DNA of 64,000 nucleotides from Mariannaea sp. PMI_226. Lineage: Eukaryota > Ascomycota > Sordariomycetes > Hypocreales > Nectriaceae. Position numbers and translations under genes: made by a program. Of this stretch, positions 36,601 to 48,220 are shown piece after piece. The notes under the pieces were generated by a model. The model did not search any database. It had not been told where the DNA came from and saw nothing but the letters and a program-made list of their open reading frames with translations. The stretch spans positions 186,001-250,000 of the forward strand of contig JANFOG010000014.1 of NCBI GenBank assembly GCA_024336345.1, written 5' to 3'. Positions within the stretch are counted from its first letter, which is position 1. The number at the start of each line of letters is the position of its first letter.

Positions 36601-37010
36601 TAACCTTCCGACGTGAGCGTAGAAGTCAGTATTGATGATCGAAACTGTATTGTATACAAGGCATCTCTTTAGTTACTCACCACTCCAAAACATGTATTGT
36701 GTTCCACCTCAGATGCAATCGACTCAGTCCGGGCGAGACCCATTTTTCCGACATCGCCCCCATTTGCTCCCCCATCCAAAGTGATCAGGATGTCGTCCGT
36801 TGAGAGATTGCTCGAGTCGTACACTTCCTGAGTGAGGGCCGCGAAAGTATTTGATGGTAAAGTATGGGCAGCCTCTTCATAAACTTGCGGGTCTACGGCC
36901 TGGTGACGAATCTTCTTGTAGTCTTGGGCCGTATCATCCAGATCTGATGATGCCCGTCGCTTATCAGGCGCAGTCCAGGCGACGTGTACTTCATGGTCAC
37001 CTGTCGACAT
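33618..37010 (-). CDS. SNF2-family helicase, Rad5/Rad16/SMARCA3-like
   Basis: ATP-dependent DNA translocase, presumably nuclear and acting on chromatin or in repair. Twelve exons (36681-37010, 36021-36604, 35850-35960, 35720-35789, 35530-35662, 35443-35473, 35208-35386, 34448-35143, 34311-34405, 34046-34239, 33825-33975, 33618-33749) give 901 residues with no frame break. Helicase motifs in order: I, GGGILADEMGLGKT; Ia, LIVAPKS; II, LDEAHRIGNRA; III, MRWCLTGTP; V, LATIGSAGEGINLTAA; VI, QAIARVHRIGQ. A cysteine cluster between the lobes (CASCHCN followed by CGTCS) looks like a reduced RING finger. The acceptor and donor around 34406-34447 use a weak GTTTGA donor. The first exon may begin further upstream (an ATG-led frame covers 37022-37207), so the N-terminus is tentative. 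Confidence 0.88.
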
Positions 37011-39211
37011 GGCGTAACCATTCACAGATAACGCTGTAGCACTAAAGAGGTTGTTAGGTGAGATTTGTATTTTAAGGACCGCCAGAAGAGAAAAACCTGC
37101 GAGGTTGCCTTGTGAGGCTTGAAAGATGCCTTGTTGGGCACAGCCACAAGGACGGCGCTGGCCACATCACCAGCCATAACCACCAATAGCAAGCAAGTTC
37201 TCGTCACAATTCAGAATTGTTTTTTTCGCAATAATCGGAAACACAGGGATCGTCAAGCATGGTTGAGCCGAGGACCAAATTGACCACCGCACATAACTAT
37301 CTATAGTGAAATAGCCCATTGAGTAGCCCATTGAGCGGATGGCTTCATTCAGTTTTTGCTCGTCAAATACATAGCAAAAGAAAACTTATATATACTATTT
37401 GCTGTGGAAACTGGCGGCGGAAGACAATAAGGACTCTTTAAGGCCAGAGATCGGATGGAGACCAAAGAACAATAGACCAAAATAACAACTATCTCGATGA
37501 GGGTGAGAGAGCCATTTCAACTATTTCGTCGAATCGCAGTATTGGTTGAGCACTCATGTTTTACCTATGTGCTATGCCTGGCGCTGCGAGAACAAGCGCC
37601 TAGTGTAGTAACATCAGCATATCAAGTAGTCTAACAATGTACCTTTCTCTATTCGGCATACCTGACTAAATCGCTCCATGTTCAATATTCGGTGCCGAAT
37701 CACTTGCTATGGGCGCCAAAGTCTCCATCTTGTAACTAGCGCTGTTATAGAGACTATTGTAGGCAGACCAAAACCAAAATTCCGTGCAGGGCTAGGAACT
37801 ACTCTATATCATATAGAGCGATATCATACTAACGATGGAAGGGAAACATGTGGTGGAAAGATAAATTTCTCTCACAATATAATGCTGCTTAGGTGACGGT
37901 AAAGCCAATTGAAGTAGAAGTCCTTTTCACATGAATGACACGCGACCTCGGTTTCATCTAAGAATGACAAGCTTGTAGTAATGCGCCTATCCCTATCTAA
38001 GGTATTTGATTCGGTTGTTGACTAATGGGGCTAAGGACCTACTGTAAAGACGTTAGTATCCCAATAGTCGTCTGACAGTTCCGTCCCAAAGACCGAAAGA
38101 GCTTGCAATGTGATAATGTGCCGCGCGAATGCTGACTGAGACGACAAAAATAATTCTAGGCTTAGTTATCCCAGCCTGTTTGATTACCCCACGTATTGCG
38201 CTTATCTGAACTTGGTAAGTGAGTTAATATAGGTATCCTTTCCTTAATAGCCAGATTTTTACGCTATAGTTTTCTTATATATATCCATTAGTGCCTTCGT
38301 ATTTATTATCTATAAGTCTAGGGTGCGCTATTCGAGGACCCTTTTCGGACGGACTCCTCCTACTATTCAACCTTTTTGTGATAGTATCAAAGGGCTTATA
38401 CTATGGAAGGACTATGATATATGAAAGTTTTGGCGCTATTGAATCTCCATTGCTCATAGGCCGAGAAAAGGACCCTAGTTGCCGCATATAATAATAGCCT
38501 AGCCTTCTTTTCTCCCCAATACATCTAAGCAGATCAAATCGGGTGAATTTATCCACGGAAGCCAATCCATATACGGACATTTAAGTCTGCAGGGGGATTT
38601 ATGCTCATTTCTTATTTCCATCTTAGCAGATCCTAAAAAGGGAGAAACACCGAGTCCAACGAAGAAGGGAAGGAGAGCAAAGCGACACAGACAAAAGGCG
38701 ATTTCTGTTGGATGATTGAAGTTTGCAATCTGCACTATGTCACCTCATCTCACTTCACTGCCAAGGATTATACCCGCGCCTGTATATATCAAAGCCGCAG
38801 TTTGTCGATCTCGCCAAGCTGTTCCCAAATCTCTTGGCGGACTCGGCTCTCCCTACATCTGTGCTCGTCCTAGTTGACTCCATTCCCGCATGTCCAGTGC
38901 TCAATAGGGAGGGGGAAGCAACTCATAGACCTCGACAAAATAAGAAATCGATTAATTATTCCCTTTGAATAGTGAAACTAAATACGCCTCCAGAATGCGG
39001 TGCAAATATCCTTTTTGAGCGATTTGGCGATGCACACGAGTGCGGAAGAGGCAACTGGAAAGGCTGAAAACCAAGTCATATCCGAGGAGATCCCTGTCTC
39101 GCTCGAATAGTCGCATTGCAAGAGGCGCTCAACCAACATCCTTTCTTATTCCGTCCAATGGTAGAAAGGCCGCATGGGAATCTTAGATCGGGCCTTGGCT
39201 TTCTTGGGAAT

Positions 39212-39234
39212 CTGGGGAACTGGGGGAACTGGGG
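39212..39234 (+). promoter_or_regulatory. cluster of three CTGGGG elements
   Basis: CTGGGG begins at 39212, 39220 and 39229, followed by a related TCGGGG. Each matches SYGGRG (CreA/Cre1). The near-regular 8-9 base spacing also makes this a small tandem repeat. It lies about 315 bases upstream of the CFEM gene start. Confidence 0.4.
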
Positions 39235-39369
39235 AAACTCGGGGAAGCCCCCATCACAAAGTCCCTTTTTCTTCCTCTTTCCCCAATAAGGTGAATTGTA
39301 ACTGTGCGCCAACCGTTCTATTTCCGATGCATCGTGAACTACCTACATAGTCCGGAGTAGCTATGCGCG

Positions 39370-39377
39370 TATATATA
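39370..39377 (+). promoter_or_regulatory. TATA box candidate of the CFEM gene
   Basis: TATATATA lies about 172 bases upstream of the ATG at 39549. It is assigned by sequence and distance. Confidence 0.35.
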
Positions 39378-39548
39378 GGCCATCCAGGATCGCCCGTGAA
39401 GCGCGTGAAGATCTTGTCTCGTTGTGATTACGCTTTAGCTTTGGTCCTTGCCCTCGCTTCCTGATCAATCGTTTTTGTTTTCTGAGCTCTCAGCCAGTCA
39501 GTCATTCGCTTTCTAAGGACCACTTGTTTCTGTCTTTATTCCTTGAAG

Positions 39549-40469
39549 ATGAAGTCCATCCAGAAGAACGCCGTTGTGGCCATCGCCCTCGCTGTCGCTG
39601 CCCCTGTTGTGGCTGAAGGGCAATGCGGCGATTATGCGTGCCAGCCTCTGATCAACAAGGTCCCTGAATGTGCTGCTGGTTGCATTGATGATGCTGCTGT
39701 GAACGACGCACACTGCACTCTGAAAGACTTCGACTGCTACTGCGTGAACTTGCTCAACCTTGAGGGTGACATCAACCTTCTCACTTGCCTGAATGACAAC
39801 TGCCCGCTCTGGGCTGGAGGTGACAACGACTTCATTGCCCTTGTCCTGAACTCGGTCAATGATGTCTGCGACTGTGCAACCGCCAACCCCGGCGGTCCCC
39901 CTCCGCCATGCACCACCACCACCAGTGATGCTTCTACTACTACTGCCGCGACCGACACCACCACCGCTCCTCCTGATACCACCACCACTTCGGAAGGTGA
40001 TTCCACAACTTCTGATGCCGGTACTACCACTGATGCCGTTACCACCACTGGTGCTGCTACTACGTCTGGTGCCGCTGCTACGTCTGGCGCCGATACCTCT
40101 GCTGCCGATACTACATCTAAGCCCCCCGCCTCCGGTGCTAGTTCTAGCCCATATGGCGTTCCCCCCAACTCCAGCCCTGCTGTCACGATGTCTTATCCCA
40201 ACAACTCGACAGCCACCACTGTTCAAACCTATACCACCCCTTGCACTACCACTGGCTCCGGTTCCAACTCCGGCTCTGGATCCAACTCTGGCTCTGGATC
40301 CCACTCGGGATCCAACTCTGGCCCCGGCTCTGGCACACAAACCGCACCTGCTGGCTCAGAGACCTCCGGCCCTGCTGTCATTGTTACAGGTGGTGCTATG
40401 GCCAACTACCAGCTTGGTCTCTTCGGCACCGCTATGGGTGCTGTCCTCGCTGCCATGCTGGCCTTTTAA
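39549..40469 (+). CDS. CFEM-domain GPI-anchored surface protein
   Basis: Single exon, 306 residues. The start is the ATG at 39549. A signal peptide (about 1-22, ending VVA) is followed by a CFEM domain at about 25-110. The cysteine pattern PxCAxxC, ten residues, C, three residues, D, two residues, CxC, fourteen residues, C, four residues, C fits the family. The aspartate that can ligate haem iron in CFEM proteins is present (LKDFDC). A long Thr/Ser/Ala linker and a Gly-Ser-Asn repeat (40258-40326) follow. The C-terminus is a hydrophobic GPI signal (LGLFGTAMGAVLAAMLAF) after a small-residue site. Such proteins sit in the membrane or wall and take part in haem/iron capture, wall integrity or host interaction; which applies here is unknown. 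Confidence 0.93.
   Translation: MKSIQKNAVVAIALAVAAPVVAEGQCGDYACQPLINKVPECAAGCIDDAAVNDAHCTLKDFDCYCVNLLNLEGDINLLTCLNDNCPLWAGGDNDFIALVLNSVNDVCDCATANPGGPPPPCTTTTSDASTTTAATDTTTAPPDTTTTSEGDSTTSDAGTTTDAVTTTGAATTSGAAATSGADTSAADTTSKPPASGASSSPYGVPPNSSPAVTMSYPNNSTATTVQTYTTPCTTTGSGSNSGSGSNSGSGSHSGSNSGPGSGTQTAPAGSETSGPAVIVTGGAMANYQLGLFGTAMGAVLAAMLAF
40258..40326 (+). repeat. Gly-Ser-Asn coding microrepeat in the CFEM protein linker
   Basis: Imperfect tandem copies of a 12-18 base unit (GGCTCTGGATCCAACTC-like) encode Gly-Ser-Gly-Ser-Asn-Ser. Such repeats easily change copy number between strains. Confidence 0.8.
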
Positions 40470-42853
40470 AGAGGGAAGGATTTTCGGTACTTCAATTCAC
40501 TTCTAGTTAATAGGTGGAACGTTTTGATGATCAGGAGCGATTTTACGTGGTTCATAATTTTGATGTATAATATTAATGAGCTAACTCTTAACTGTGCCCT
40601 CCCTGTTGCTGTCTATCATAATTATGAGATCAAACTTTGTCAATAATGTAAAGATATGAAACGACATGAATCGGCTGGGTATTCGCGATAAGTAAGCATG
40701 CAGTGTGTTCGGTAACAAATCATTGCCACCTCAGTAGCAGCTAGTTCAATGATCCAGCTAGGAATACTGTCACTTCGTAATAATCCGATCGATTCCCAAA
40801 GCCAAGGAGGCAAATAAACTCTCTTCTAGGCTTATCTTAACGGAGGGGGTCAGGACGGTCAAGAATGCGGGTATTAACGGGGTTAACAACGAAGAATCTC
40901 ATCGCATCTGACATGCGCAAAGAAAACGTGGTTGGTAATTAAGCTTATTGGAAACCTAGGGTAGCTCCGATTGGCTTTTATCCGACTATCAGGAAGCACC
41001 TGAGCAGATTGGTAGAAGTGGTAGAAAACATGAGAAGTTTTTGGTGACATGGCATGTAAAGTTGAGATGGTTATGTGCTCAATATAGTCGTACACAAGTT
41101 GACAATCTAGGTGGGCTGGGTTCCATTTTTAGAAGGATGAATACTTGATTAAAATGGAGTCAATTAGTCACACACGATACATAAATTGTATCAGGGAACT
41201 TGATGGGATCTAGTATTCTTTTGGGACATAGGGTCCTATTTGCCAAGAATGCCTGTTGAATACTACGAAGATGGGGTATTTTGGGGATTCCAAAAGCGAG
41301 ATTCACAGGACGATGCAGCTTGAATAAGCAGCAGAAGTAGCTCATTCTTAGCTAGACCTGACCTCACTTTGTATTCTTGTAATAGTGTGCACTATTCGGC
41401 CCTTTACTACTCTGTACGGTACGAGCAAAGAGTAGCAGCCGGGCTATATGGATTCCGTTTACCCTGTAGGCCTCTCCGGTCGTTGTTACAAACCCAATTG
41501 ACAGCCGAAAAGACTCCCCTGGCTGCTCACGCGAGCATTGTGTTTTCGTGGGGTACAACCGAAAAGCCTCCACTGTGGCCTTAGTCGGTTCCATATCAAC
41601 TACCGGCCGGTTGAGGACGCTGTGCCCCCAGAAAAAGGAGTCCCAGGGCCACACACAACGAGCCATTGCGGAGATGAGCATGCGTCGATTTGAACGCTCA
41701 CCCGTCCTTGAAGGAGAGGCATGTAACTACATATATGTAATTGGGAAATCTCCAATCTCCTCTGGAATCTGTACAGACTACATGATTACAGTAGAAAGTA
41801 AAACTCCAGCTCCCCGTCCTCGTACAAACCACCGTTGAATTGATACGAAGGCAGCCCTATCATTGGAAAATGCCCAGGTCCTTCAGCAACCAGACCAAGC
41901 CGATTTAGGCAGCTCCAGAACAGACATCTCTCCACCCTTCACCTAGCTCGTCCAGTCTACCTATGGCCCATCGTATTGTGGTATCTCCCAGTGGAGCCGT
42001 GACCAATACATTTCTGTAGTCTCGGTTCGAGAGCTGTCACAGGGATCTCCAGGCGGTCCATGCGTATCAAAACCGTAGACCGAGCAGGCGATGACCATGG
42101 CTGAAAAATTGGGCATGTTTGTGAGACCTTGCCCGAAGTGCACAGTCAGATGGTGAACCCAAAAAAAGAAAGAAAAAAGAAACGACCTCAGACATGGCAA
42201 ACACATTCTTGTGTCCATGCCAAGGTATTTAGAGTGGATGAAAAAACGCTTTCGGATAATGATCTACGTTGGGGGGGGAGCGGCAACGTGGGGAGGGGGG
42301 GCCTCCCATCAATTATTGTACGGTATGTCTCTTCCAAATCATGCTCAAAAACAGATTAGCAATACGGACATTACCTCACACATGCATAAACCTTGATTGC
42401 ACGCTTTTGCGTGTGGACGAACCTCGGATCAGGGGTCTTGCTGCGAGAAGTCAGCAGAATCCTGGGGAGCGCCGGCTTCCGGACCTCCGCATTGGTCCAA
42501 GAAAGGGGGGGGGCCTGGCCCAAGTGATGCTAGTAGCCTAGCTTGTCATGACTCCATGGGAAATTTGGAAGAATCCCTTCTTTTCTCACTTATCTCTTAC
42601 AAGCCAGCCCTTGTCTCTTGATGCCTGCTAGGTCTTGTCATGTTATCGTTAATCTAGACCGTCGTCTTTCGTCTCCCGTACTCTCTCAAAGCTCCGAGCC
42701 ACTGCCACCTTGAAGATCACACTAGGCTCTTTTATTCCTTTTTCTTTTTCTTCCCTACCAGTCCTTCCTCCCGTAACTTAAATGTGACACAGTCCATCTT
42801 TGTTACATTCTTCAGAAACGCACGCAACCACCTCCACCCGCCGTTGAACAACC
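40470..42853. other. gene-free intergenic region with G-runs
   Basis: No coding gene was recognised in 2.4 kb. It contains guanine runs at 42271-42301 and a further run of nine or more guanines near 42505. A pyrimidine-rich leader at about 42725-42775 precedes the permease gene, as is common for fungal transcription starts. Confidence 0.5.
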
Positions 42854-44542
42854 ATGAAGGTTGAAAATGGCCATACCGACGATGCCGACCAGGCTCTCGC
42901 CCGGTTGGGCTACAAGGCTGAATTACCGCGAAACCTCAGCATGATGAGCATTCTTGGCCTGTCCTTTGCCATCATGGCCGTGCCATTCGGCCTGTCCACC
43001 ACCATGTATATCACGCTGACCAACGGTCAATCCGTCACCATCCTTTGGGGCTGGGTCTTCGTCTCCATCATCTCTCTGTGCATTGCCGCCTCGCTGGCCG
43101 AAATCTGCGCCGTCTTCCCCACTGCTGGCGGTGTCTACTACTGGTCTGCTATGCTGAGCACGCCTCGATATGCTCCCATCGTCAGCTTTATCGACGGCTG
43201 GTTGACTCTAGTCGGCAACTGGACTGTCACTTTGTCCATTAACTTTTCTGGCGCACAGCTCATTCTCAGTGCAATCACAATCTTCAACGAAGACTATGTC
43301 GCGAATGAATGGCAGACCATCTTGTGTTTCTGGGCCGTCATGCTGGTGTGCGCCCTCGTCAATGCCTTTGGGTCGCGATACCTTGACCTCATCAACAAAG
43401 TGTGCATCTACTGGACCGCTGCAAGCGTCGTGATTATTCTTGTTACTGTGCTTGCCATGGCTCCTCATCGTCACTCCGGCGAGTACGTCTTTGCTCATTA
43501 TGATGCATCAGCCAGCGGCTGGCCGAGTGGGTGGTCCTTTTTCGTCGGCTTGTTACAAGGTTAGTAGTTTTTGGCTTCCTATAGTCCACCTCCTAAACCA
43601 AAACTGAGCTCTATACGCTCAATGTTTACCTCGTGTATGATCTAACATAACATCACCAATATAGCTGCATACACTCTTACCGGCTACGGAATGGTTGCTG
43701 CCATGTGCGAGGAAGTTCAAAATCCCGAGCGCGAGGTACCAAGAGCCATTGTCCTGTCAGTCTTCGCGGCAGGTGTCACTGGCATCATCTACCTGATCCC
43801 CATCCTCTTCGTTCTTCCTGACGTCCAGATGTTGCTCTCAGTCGCCAACTCCCAGCCCATCGGGACTCTGTTCAAGACTGTGACGGGATCTGCGGCTGGT
43901 GGTTTCGGCTTGCTATTCCTAATCCTTGGTATCCTCATGTTTGCCGGTATCGGCGCCCTCACTGCTTCCTCTCGCTGCACGTATGCTTTTGCTCGTGACA
44001 AAGCCATCCCCGGTTATAAGCTCTGGAGCCGTGTGAATCACCGTCTTGACATGCCTCTGTGGGCGCTGTTCCTCTCGACCATCGTCGACTGCATCCTGGG
44101 CTGCATTTACTTTGGATCCTCGGCCGCTTTCAACTCCTTCACTGGCGTCGCCACCATCTGCCTGTCCACTTCCTACGGTGTCCCCGTCCTGGTGAGCCTC
44201 GTCCGTCGCCGCGAAGCCGTCAAGAACTCGCCATATCCCCTAGGAAAATTCGGAGTCGTTATCAACGTCATTTGCGTCGTCTGGATCGTCCTGGCTGTTG
44301 TCCTTTTCTGTATGCCAGTATCGCTGCCGGTCGATCCCAGCACCATGAACTACGCCTCCGTCGTATTTGCCGGCTTTGCCTTGATCGCCTTCATCTGGTA
44401 TTTCGCTTATGCTCGCAAGAACTTTACTGGACCTCCTGTAGCCAGAGAAGACGGAACAGAGACAGACGTGACGACGGGAGTGAATGTTCTTAATGCGGAG
44501 GAAACAAATCAAGAAAAGATCCAAGACAAAGAACTTAATTAG
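42854..44542 (+). CDS. APC-superfamily amino-acid/choline-type permease
   Basis: Plasma-membrane importer of the fungal amino acid/choline transporter family. Two exons (42854-43559, 43665-44542) give 527 residues with about twelve hydrophobic segments. Family blocks include LARLGYKAELPRNLSMMSILGLSF at the N-terminus, LAEICAVFPTAGGVYYWSAML in segment 2-3, GLLQAAYTLTGYGMVAAMCEEVQNPEREVPRA across the splice junction and SSRCTYAFARDKAIPGYKLWSRVN in the loop after segment 8. Uga4 (GABA) and Hnm1 (choline) are the best-known relatives; the substrate cannot be decided from sequence. Both termini are hydrophilic and cytoplasmic. It converges on an F-box gene only 139 bases away. Confidence 0.92.
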
Positions 44543-44681
44543 AAGCAGGATATGGGAGCTTTATAATGCACGTAGATACCACCGCTAATAGACTATTTGA
44601 ATCATATATTTCACTTCCTTTCTGTTGCTAAGAAACCAACTACAGTCGCTCAAATTACTAAAGAGGAGAGGCATATCAATG

Positions 44682-47590
44682 TCAGCGGTGATCGCCAATC
44701 AGTCTACGGGTAAATGAAGTATGACTATCGATGTCATCTTCCGTTCCTTGAGGAAAGTATAATGAGTAATTATCACTAGGTTGAAGGCTTTTGATGGCAG
44801 ACTGGATGTTCTACTCACTTCTGGCTTACTATGGCCTCGGAACGACGCAGAAATTCCAATGATGCGTCTTCCCGTCTTCCTTCTGGCGCTTGATGTGTCG
44901 ACCAAGTCCGATTGTCTTCACCAAAAACCACACTGTTGCCTTGGTTCGTGCTAAGCTACAGTTTTGTCAGTAATTTCATAAAAACCAAAATAGCCTCGCC
45001 AGCCCGTCAGATGCATCAACTCACCATGATCCCAGTCAGTTCCTCGCCCTGGGGGACTCCAATTTGTACAATGATTTCACCCGCCGCACCATCAACATTG
45101 AGACCCAGGGATTGAATCGCCGAATTCTCGCCTGCCGCACTGGTACCAGGTTCCCCTTCAATTTTCTTTCCCAAACTTCTTTTCGGCTCCCAATACCGCT
45201 CGATATACTCAGCTGAGAGGCCAAGTATACCAACAAGGCTTACTTGAGCGGAAATTTGATGTAGCTTGGAGAGTTCCTGGATATCTTTTGCCCACAAAAG
45301 AATTTCATACGGCTCAAGATTCTCCTCAAGATCGGAGATGGGATTAGGGAAGATGGCGAGAAAACCCAAATGCGCGTGAGACCAGACTGTCGACGAGTCG
45401 CTGTAGAATGCACCGCGGGTCGGGACCATATTGGAAGGGGCCCAGAACGCCCTCTCTTTATTGAATTCCTGATTTTTCAGGGCCTCGGCATCTCCAATTG
45501 AGTCCTTTGAGCATTCAAGGATCCCAAGACGTGCTAGAGTACCGTCCTGAGGTGGAACGTGGTCAGATTATATCGTTTATGTATCGTTCGTGTATCGTTC
45601 TCATACATACCGAATTAAGTTGCCCGGTAATTCCAACGAGGCATTGGCCTTCAGATACAAGAATCGGCCGAATACCCAACGCAGGTGCTGTTTTCCCTAG
45701 CTTGTAATTGGCCTTGTCTTCTAGCTCGAACTGCATTGTTGTTAGTGTAACTCCTGTCTTTTTTCCACATCGGTAGAACGTACAGTGATGCCAGTGACCA
45801 CCACAGTATCAGCCCCTGAAGAAGACGTCCTCGACTTCAAGTGCAAGTGCATCCCCGAAATCCATTGCCCAGCACCGAGACGCAATGCCTCCTTTGTTGG
45901 CCCGAGCCCCGCTGTTTTGGAGCCAAACATACGCTGACTTGTGCCAACGATACAGTTGATTCCAATCAGAGCATCTTCTCCATTCCAAAAAGTTTCAATA
46001 ATGGTTGGGAAGTCAGAAATTTCCTGCCATGAATGAACCCAGAAAACCTCTTGGAGACGTATTGCTGCCTTGGACAGTTCCGTCTTTGTAACCTTGACCA
46101 TGTACGGGCACCGAGCCTTTTCAACTATATCACGGCTAGGTTCCAATGAAACGGCCAACTTGGCAAGTCTGGAATAAGTGGCTTCCAGTTGCTGGGAAGC
46201 ATCCCAAATCCGCCGTCGATTCGCTATGGCCATGAAGGGCGACCCAGTTCCAAATATCGGGGCAGTCGCCTCATCTAACCAAAAATAGAGCGCTCTGTAG
46301 TCAAGCTGTGGACTCTTCTCATTGTCGAAAACATCTTTCGAATCCCAGAGCCATGGCATATCATTTAGGAGCATGCGCTTCCAAAAGTGGCTGTCTTGAG
46401 TAGCCCAATACACGGATTGGAATGCGCTCGAGAACGAAAGCACATCGTGTGCTTTCAAATAATTTGCGATGCATCGAATAATGAGTGAGGGCAAGTTTAC
46501 AAATGGACTAGCCTCTTGAGAACCGGGTTCTGAGGCATCGAGGCTCATGTCCTGAGAAAGTTCAAATGTTCCCGAATCAATTTTTTCGGCGAGGTGATGT
46601 TGGAAATCATCAACATCGAGGGGGTTGGCAACAGAGAACTAGCCAGGAATTCAGCTGGTGAGAGAAGGCCTCCATTTTACCAACATGTCTTACCTCTTCA
46701 CCTGGAATTGCAGCCCAGAACTGTTCATTCCCTGACAAATTGCCATAGTTAATATCAAGATGCCGCTTAGGCTCTTTCGAGAGTCGAGACATTGCATCAT
46801 AGAGGATATTTTTATCAATCTTGGAGACGCCGCTGAGCGAAGATATTGTTCTGGAGAGAATTTCATAACAGGGAGGGTGGAAGGGAAACACCACCAGTTG
46901 AGATTCGTCGTATGTCTCGTAGCTTGAGAGCGTCAGTCTGGGAGCAGTAGCCTACTTCCGATAGGCAGTGATATCATACCAATCATATTCCAGCTCACTG
47001 GGTTGTGCAGGATCTGCGTAGCGTGAGAATTCGGTTCGATTTGGCCATGGAGATAATGACTTACCGGTTCCCGGCGAAACTGCAATCCTACCCTGATGCG
47101 GTCAGTACAACGTAGTGTAGATGCTTGGAAGACAAATCACGAAGGGGAAGCAACAAACATATTCCTGAAGGCTGGCATGACTAGTGAGGAAGGCCCTTCA
47201 AAATGTCAGCTCTATTGCAATAATATGAAACCATGGCCTTGGTCCAAACCTATTCACTCCATCGGCTTCTGGGTTGAAACCAAGACAGCGAGAATCTGAT
47301 AGCCACTGAGTTTCCTCTTCACTCACAAGACGGGGATCATAGAGCCGGTCCTCTTCCTCCGGATACCAGTCAGGTTCGTCAGCTTCTAGGTCGTCCTCAT
47401 CTTCTTCCTCTTCATCTTCTTCAGATTCTGAATCAGAACTATCACCGTCTTCCCCATTTTTCAGCCTTAGTCGTTTCTTCGCTACACGCCTGTCGCGTCT
47501 TTCCAAGGCGCGAGGGGATGCTGAGCCAATCGCGTCGCACCAGCGGAGCGAGGCACAGCAAACGGCACAATAGCACTCGAATCCACCCAT
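44682..47590 (-). CDS. F-box protein with DUF7600-like C-terminal region
   Basis: Nine exons (47258-47590, 47065-47092, 46980-47013, 46694-46922, 45784-46638, 45611-45730, 45025-45546, 44819-44955, 44682-44775) give 783 residues in one frame. The N-terminus has a CYCAVCC cysteine motif and a strongly acidic stretch of Glu, Asp and Ser (about 45-75). Near residue 240-300 an F-box-like block is visible (FVNLPSLIIRCIANYLKAHDVLSFSSAFQ). After it come DSHFWKRMLLNDMPWLW and a long predominantly beta region, an arrangement I recall from fungal DUF7600 proteins. F-box proteins usually bring substrates to SCF ubiquitin ligases. The 3' end depends on a strong GTGAGT donor at 44818; without that splice the frame would stop at 44815. 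Confidence 0.82.
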
Positions 47591-48146
47591 TGAAAAACAA
47601 GAAAAAAAAAGAATAATATGAGGAGAAGACCAGGAGGAGATAAGCGAGAACTTTGATGGAATAGTTATGAGAGTCTAATTGAACTGTTAGACACCCTACA
47701 ATCAGGTTCTACATGTGGTGTTCGGTCTAGATGTCCACCTCTTACAAAATAGTTTGAAGATGCTGCTTGCGTGAGACGTAATTTATTGCCTTGCAGTTTC
47801 ACCTGTTGACAGTACATTGTGTCCAGCGTCAGTTACAGGGTTCAAAAAGCATCAGTCAACTAGTTCATTTGGAGTACCTTACGTAGATCAAACATGAATT
47901 GCGTTTTATGTGTCAAAACGGAATGTTACAAACAAAATAAATCATCGTTGTGCAAAGTGGCTCTCCAGGCAAGATGAAGTGAAGGCTTCAAAAGCTTGAT
48001 GAACCGCAATGGGATGCTAAAGAGTGCTGTAATGCGGATTGGCAAATCGATCAAGTCGTTTTATAAGTTGTATATATCAAAGAGCTACAAGAAAAAATGA
48101 GCAGAAGGGGACCGCTAGGAATAGTAAAAGAAGAGAGCACAAAAAG
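47591..48146. other. intergenic region
   Basis: Promoter side of the F-box gene up to the tRNA gene. No coding signal is seen. Confidence 0.5.
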
Positions 48147-48220
48147 TGATTCCGCCCGGGCTCGAACCGGGGACCTTCTCGGTGTTAACGAGATGCCATA
48201 ACCAGCTAGACCACGGAACC
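48147..48220 (-). tRNA. tRNA-Val(AAC)
   Basis: The minus strand gives a 74-base cloverleaf. The acceptor stem GGTTCCG pairs with CGGAATC and an A discriminator follows. The anticodon stem TCTCG/CGAGA encloses loop TTAACAC with anticodon AAC. The T arm contains GGTTCGAGCC. No intron is present. Confidence 0.96.

Larger units (their letters stand above)
37011..39548. other. AT-rich gene-free region
   Basis: About 2.5 kb without a recognisable gene. The part 37.3-38.5 kb is rich in TA steps (runs such as TATATATA at 38276-38283), which would fit decayed repeat DNA affected by C-to-T change, but no transposon protein is readable. The part near 39.2 kb holds a cluster of CTGGGG words upstream of the CFEM gene. 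Confidence 0.45.

Noticed and set aside
37022..37207. upstream exon of the SNF2 gene
   Set aside because: An ATG-led open frame is present, but I found no splice pair joining it in frame to the next exon, so the gene was started at the first internal ATG and the N-terminus marked tentative.
39513..40340. 275-codon open frame antisense to the CFEM gene, rich in Gly, Arg and Ser
   Set aside because: It is the mirror of the Thr/Ser/Gly repeat coding region; low-complexity codons leave all frames open. The sense strand has a signal peptide, CFEM pattern and GPI signal.
43208..43498. antisense open frame within the permease gene
   Set aside because: Shadow of the membrane-segment codons of the permease on the other strand.
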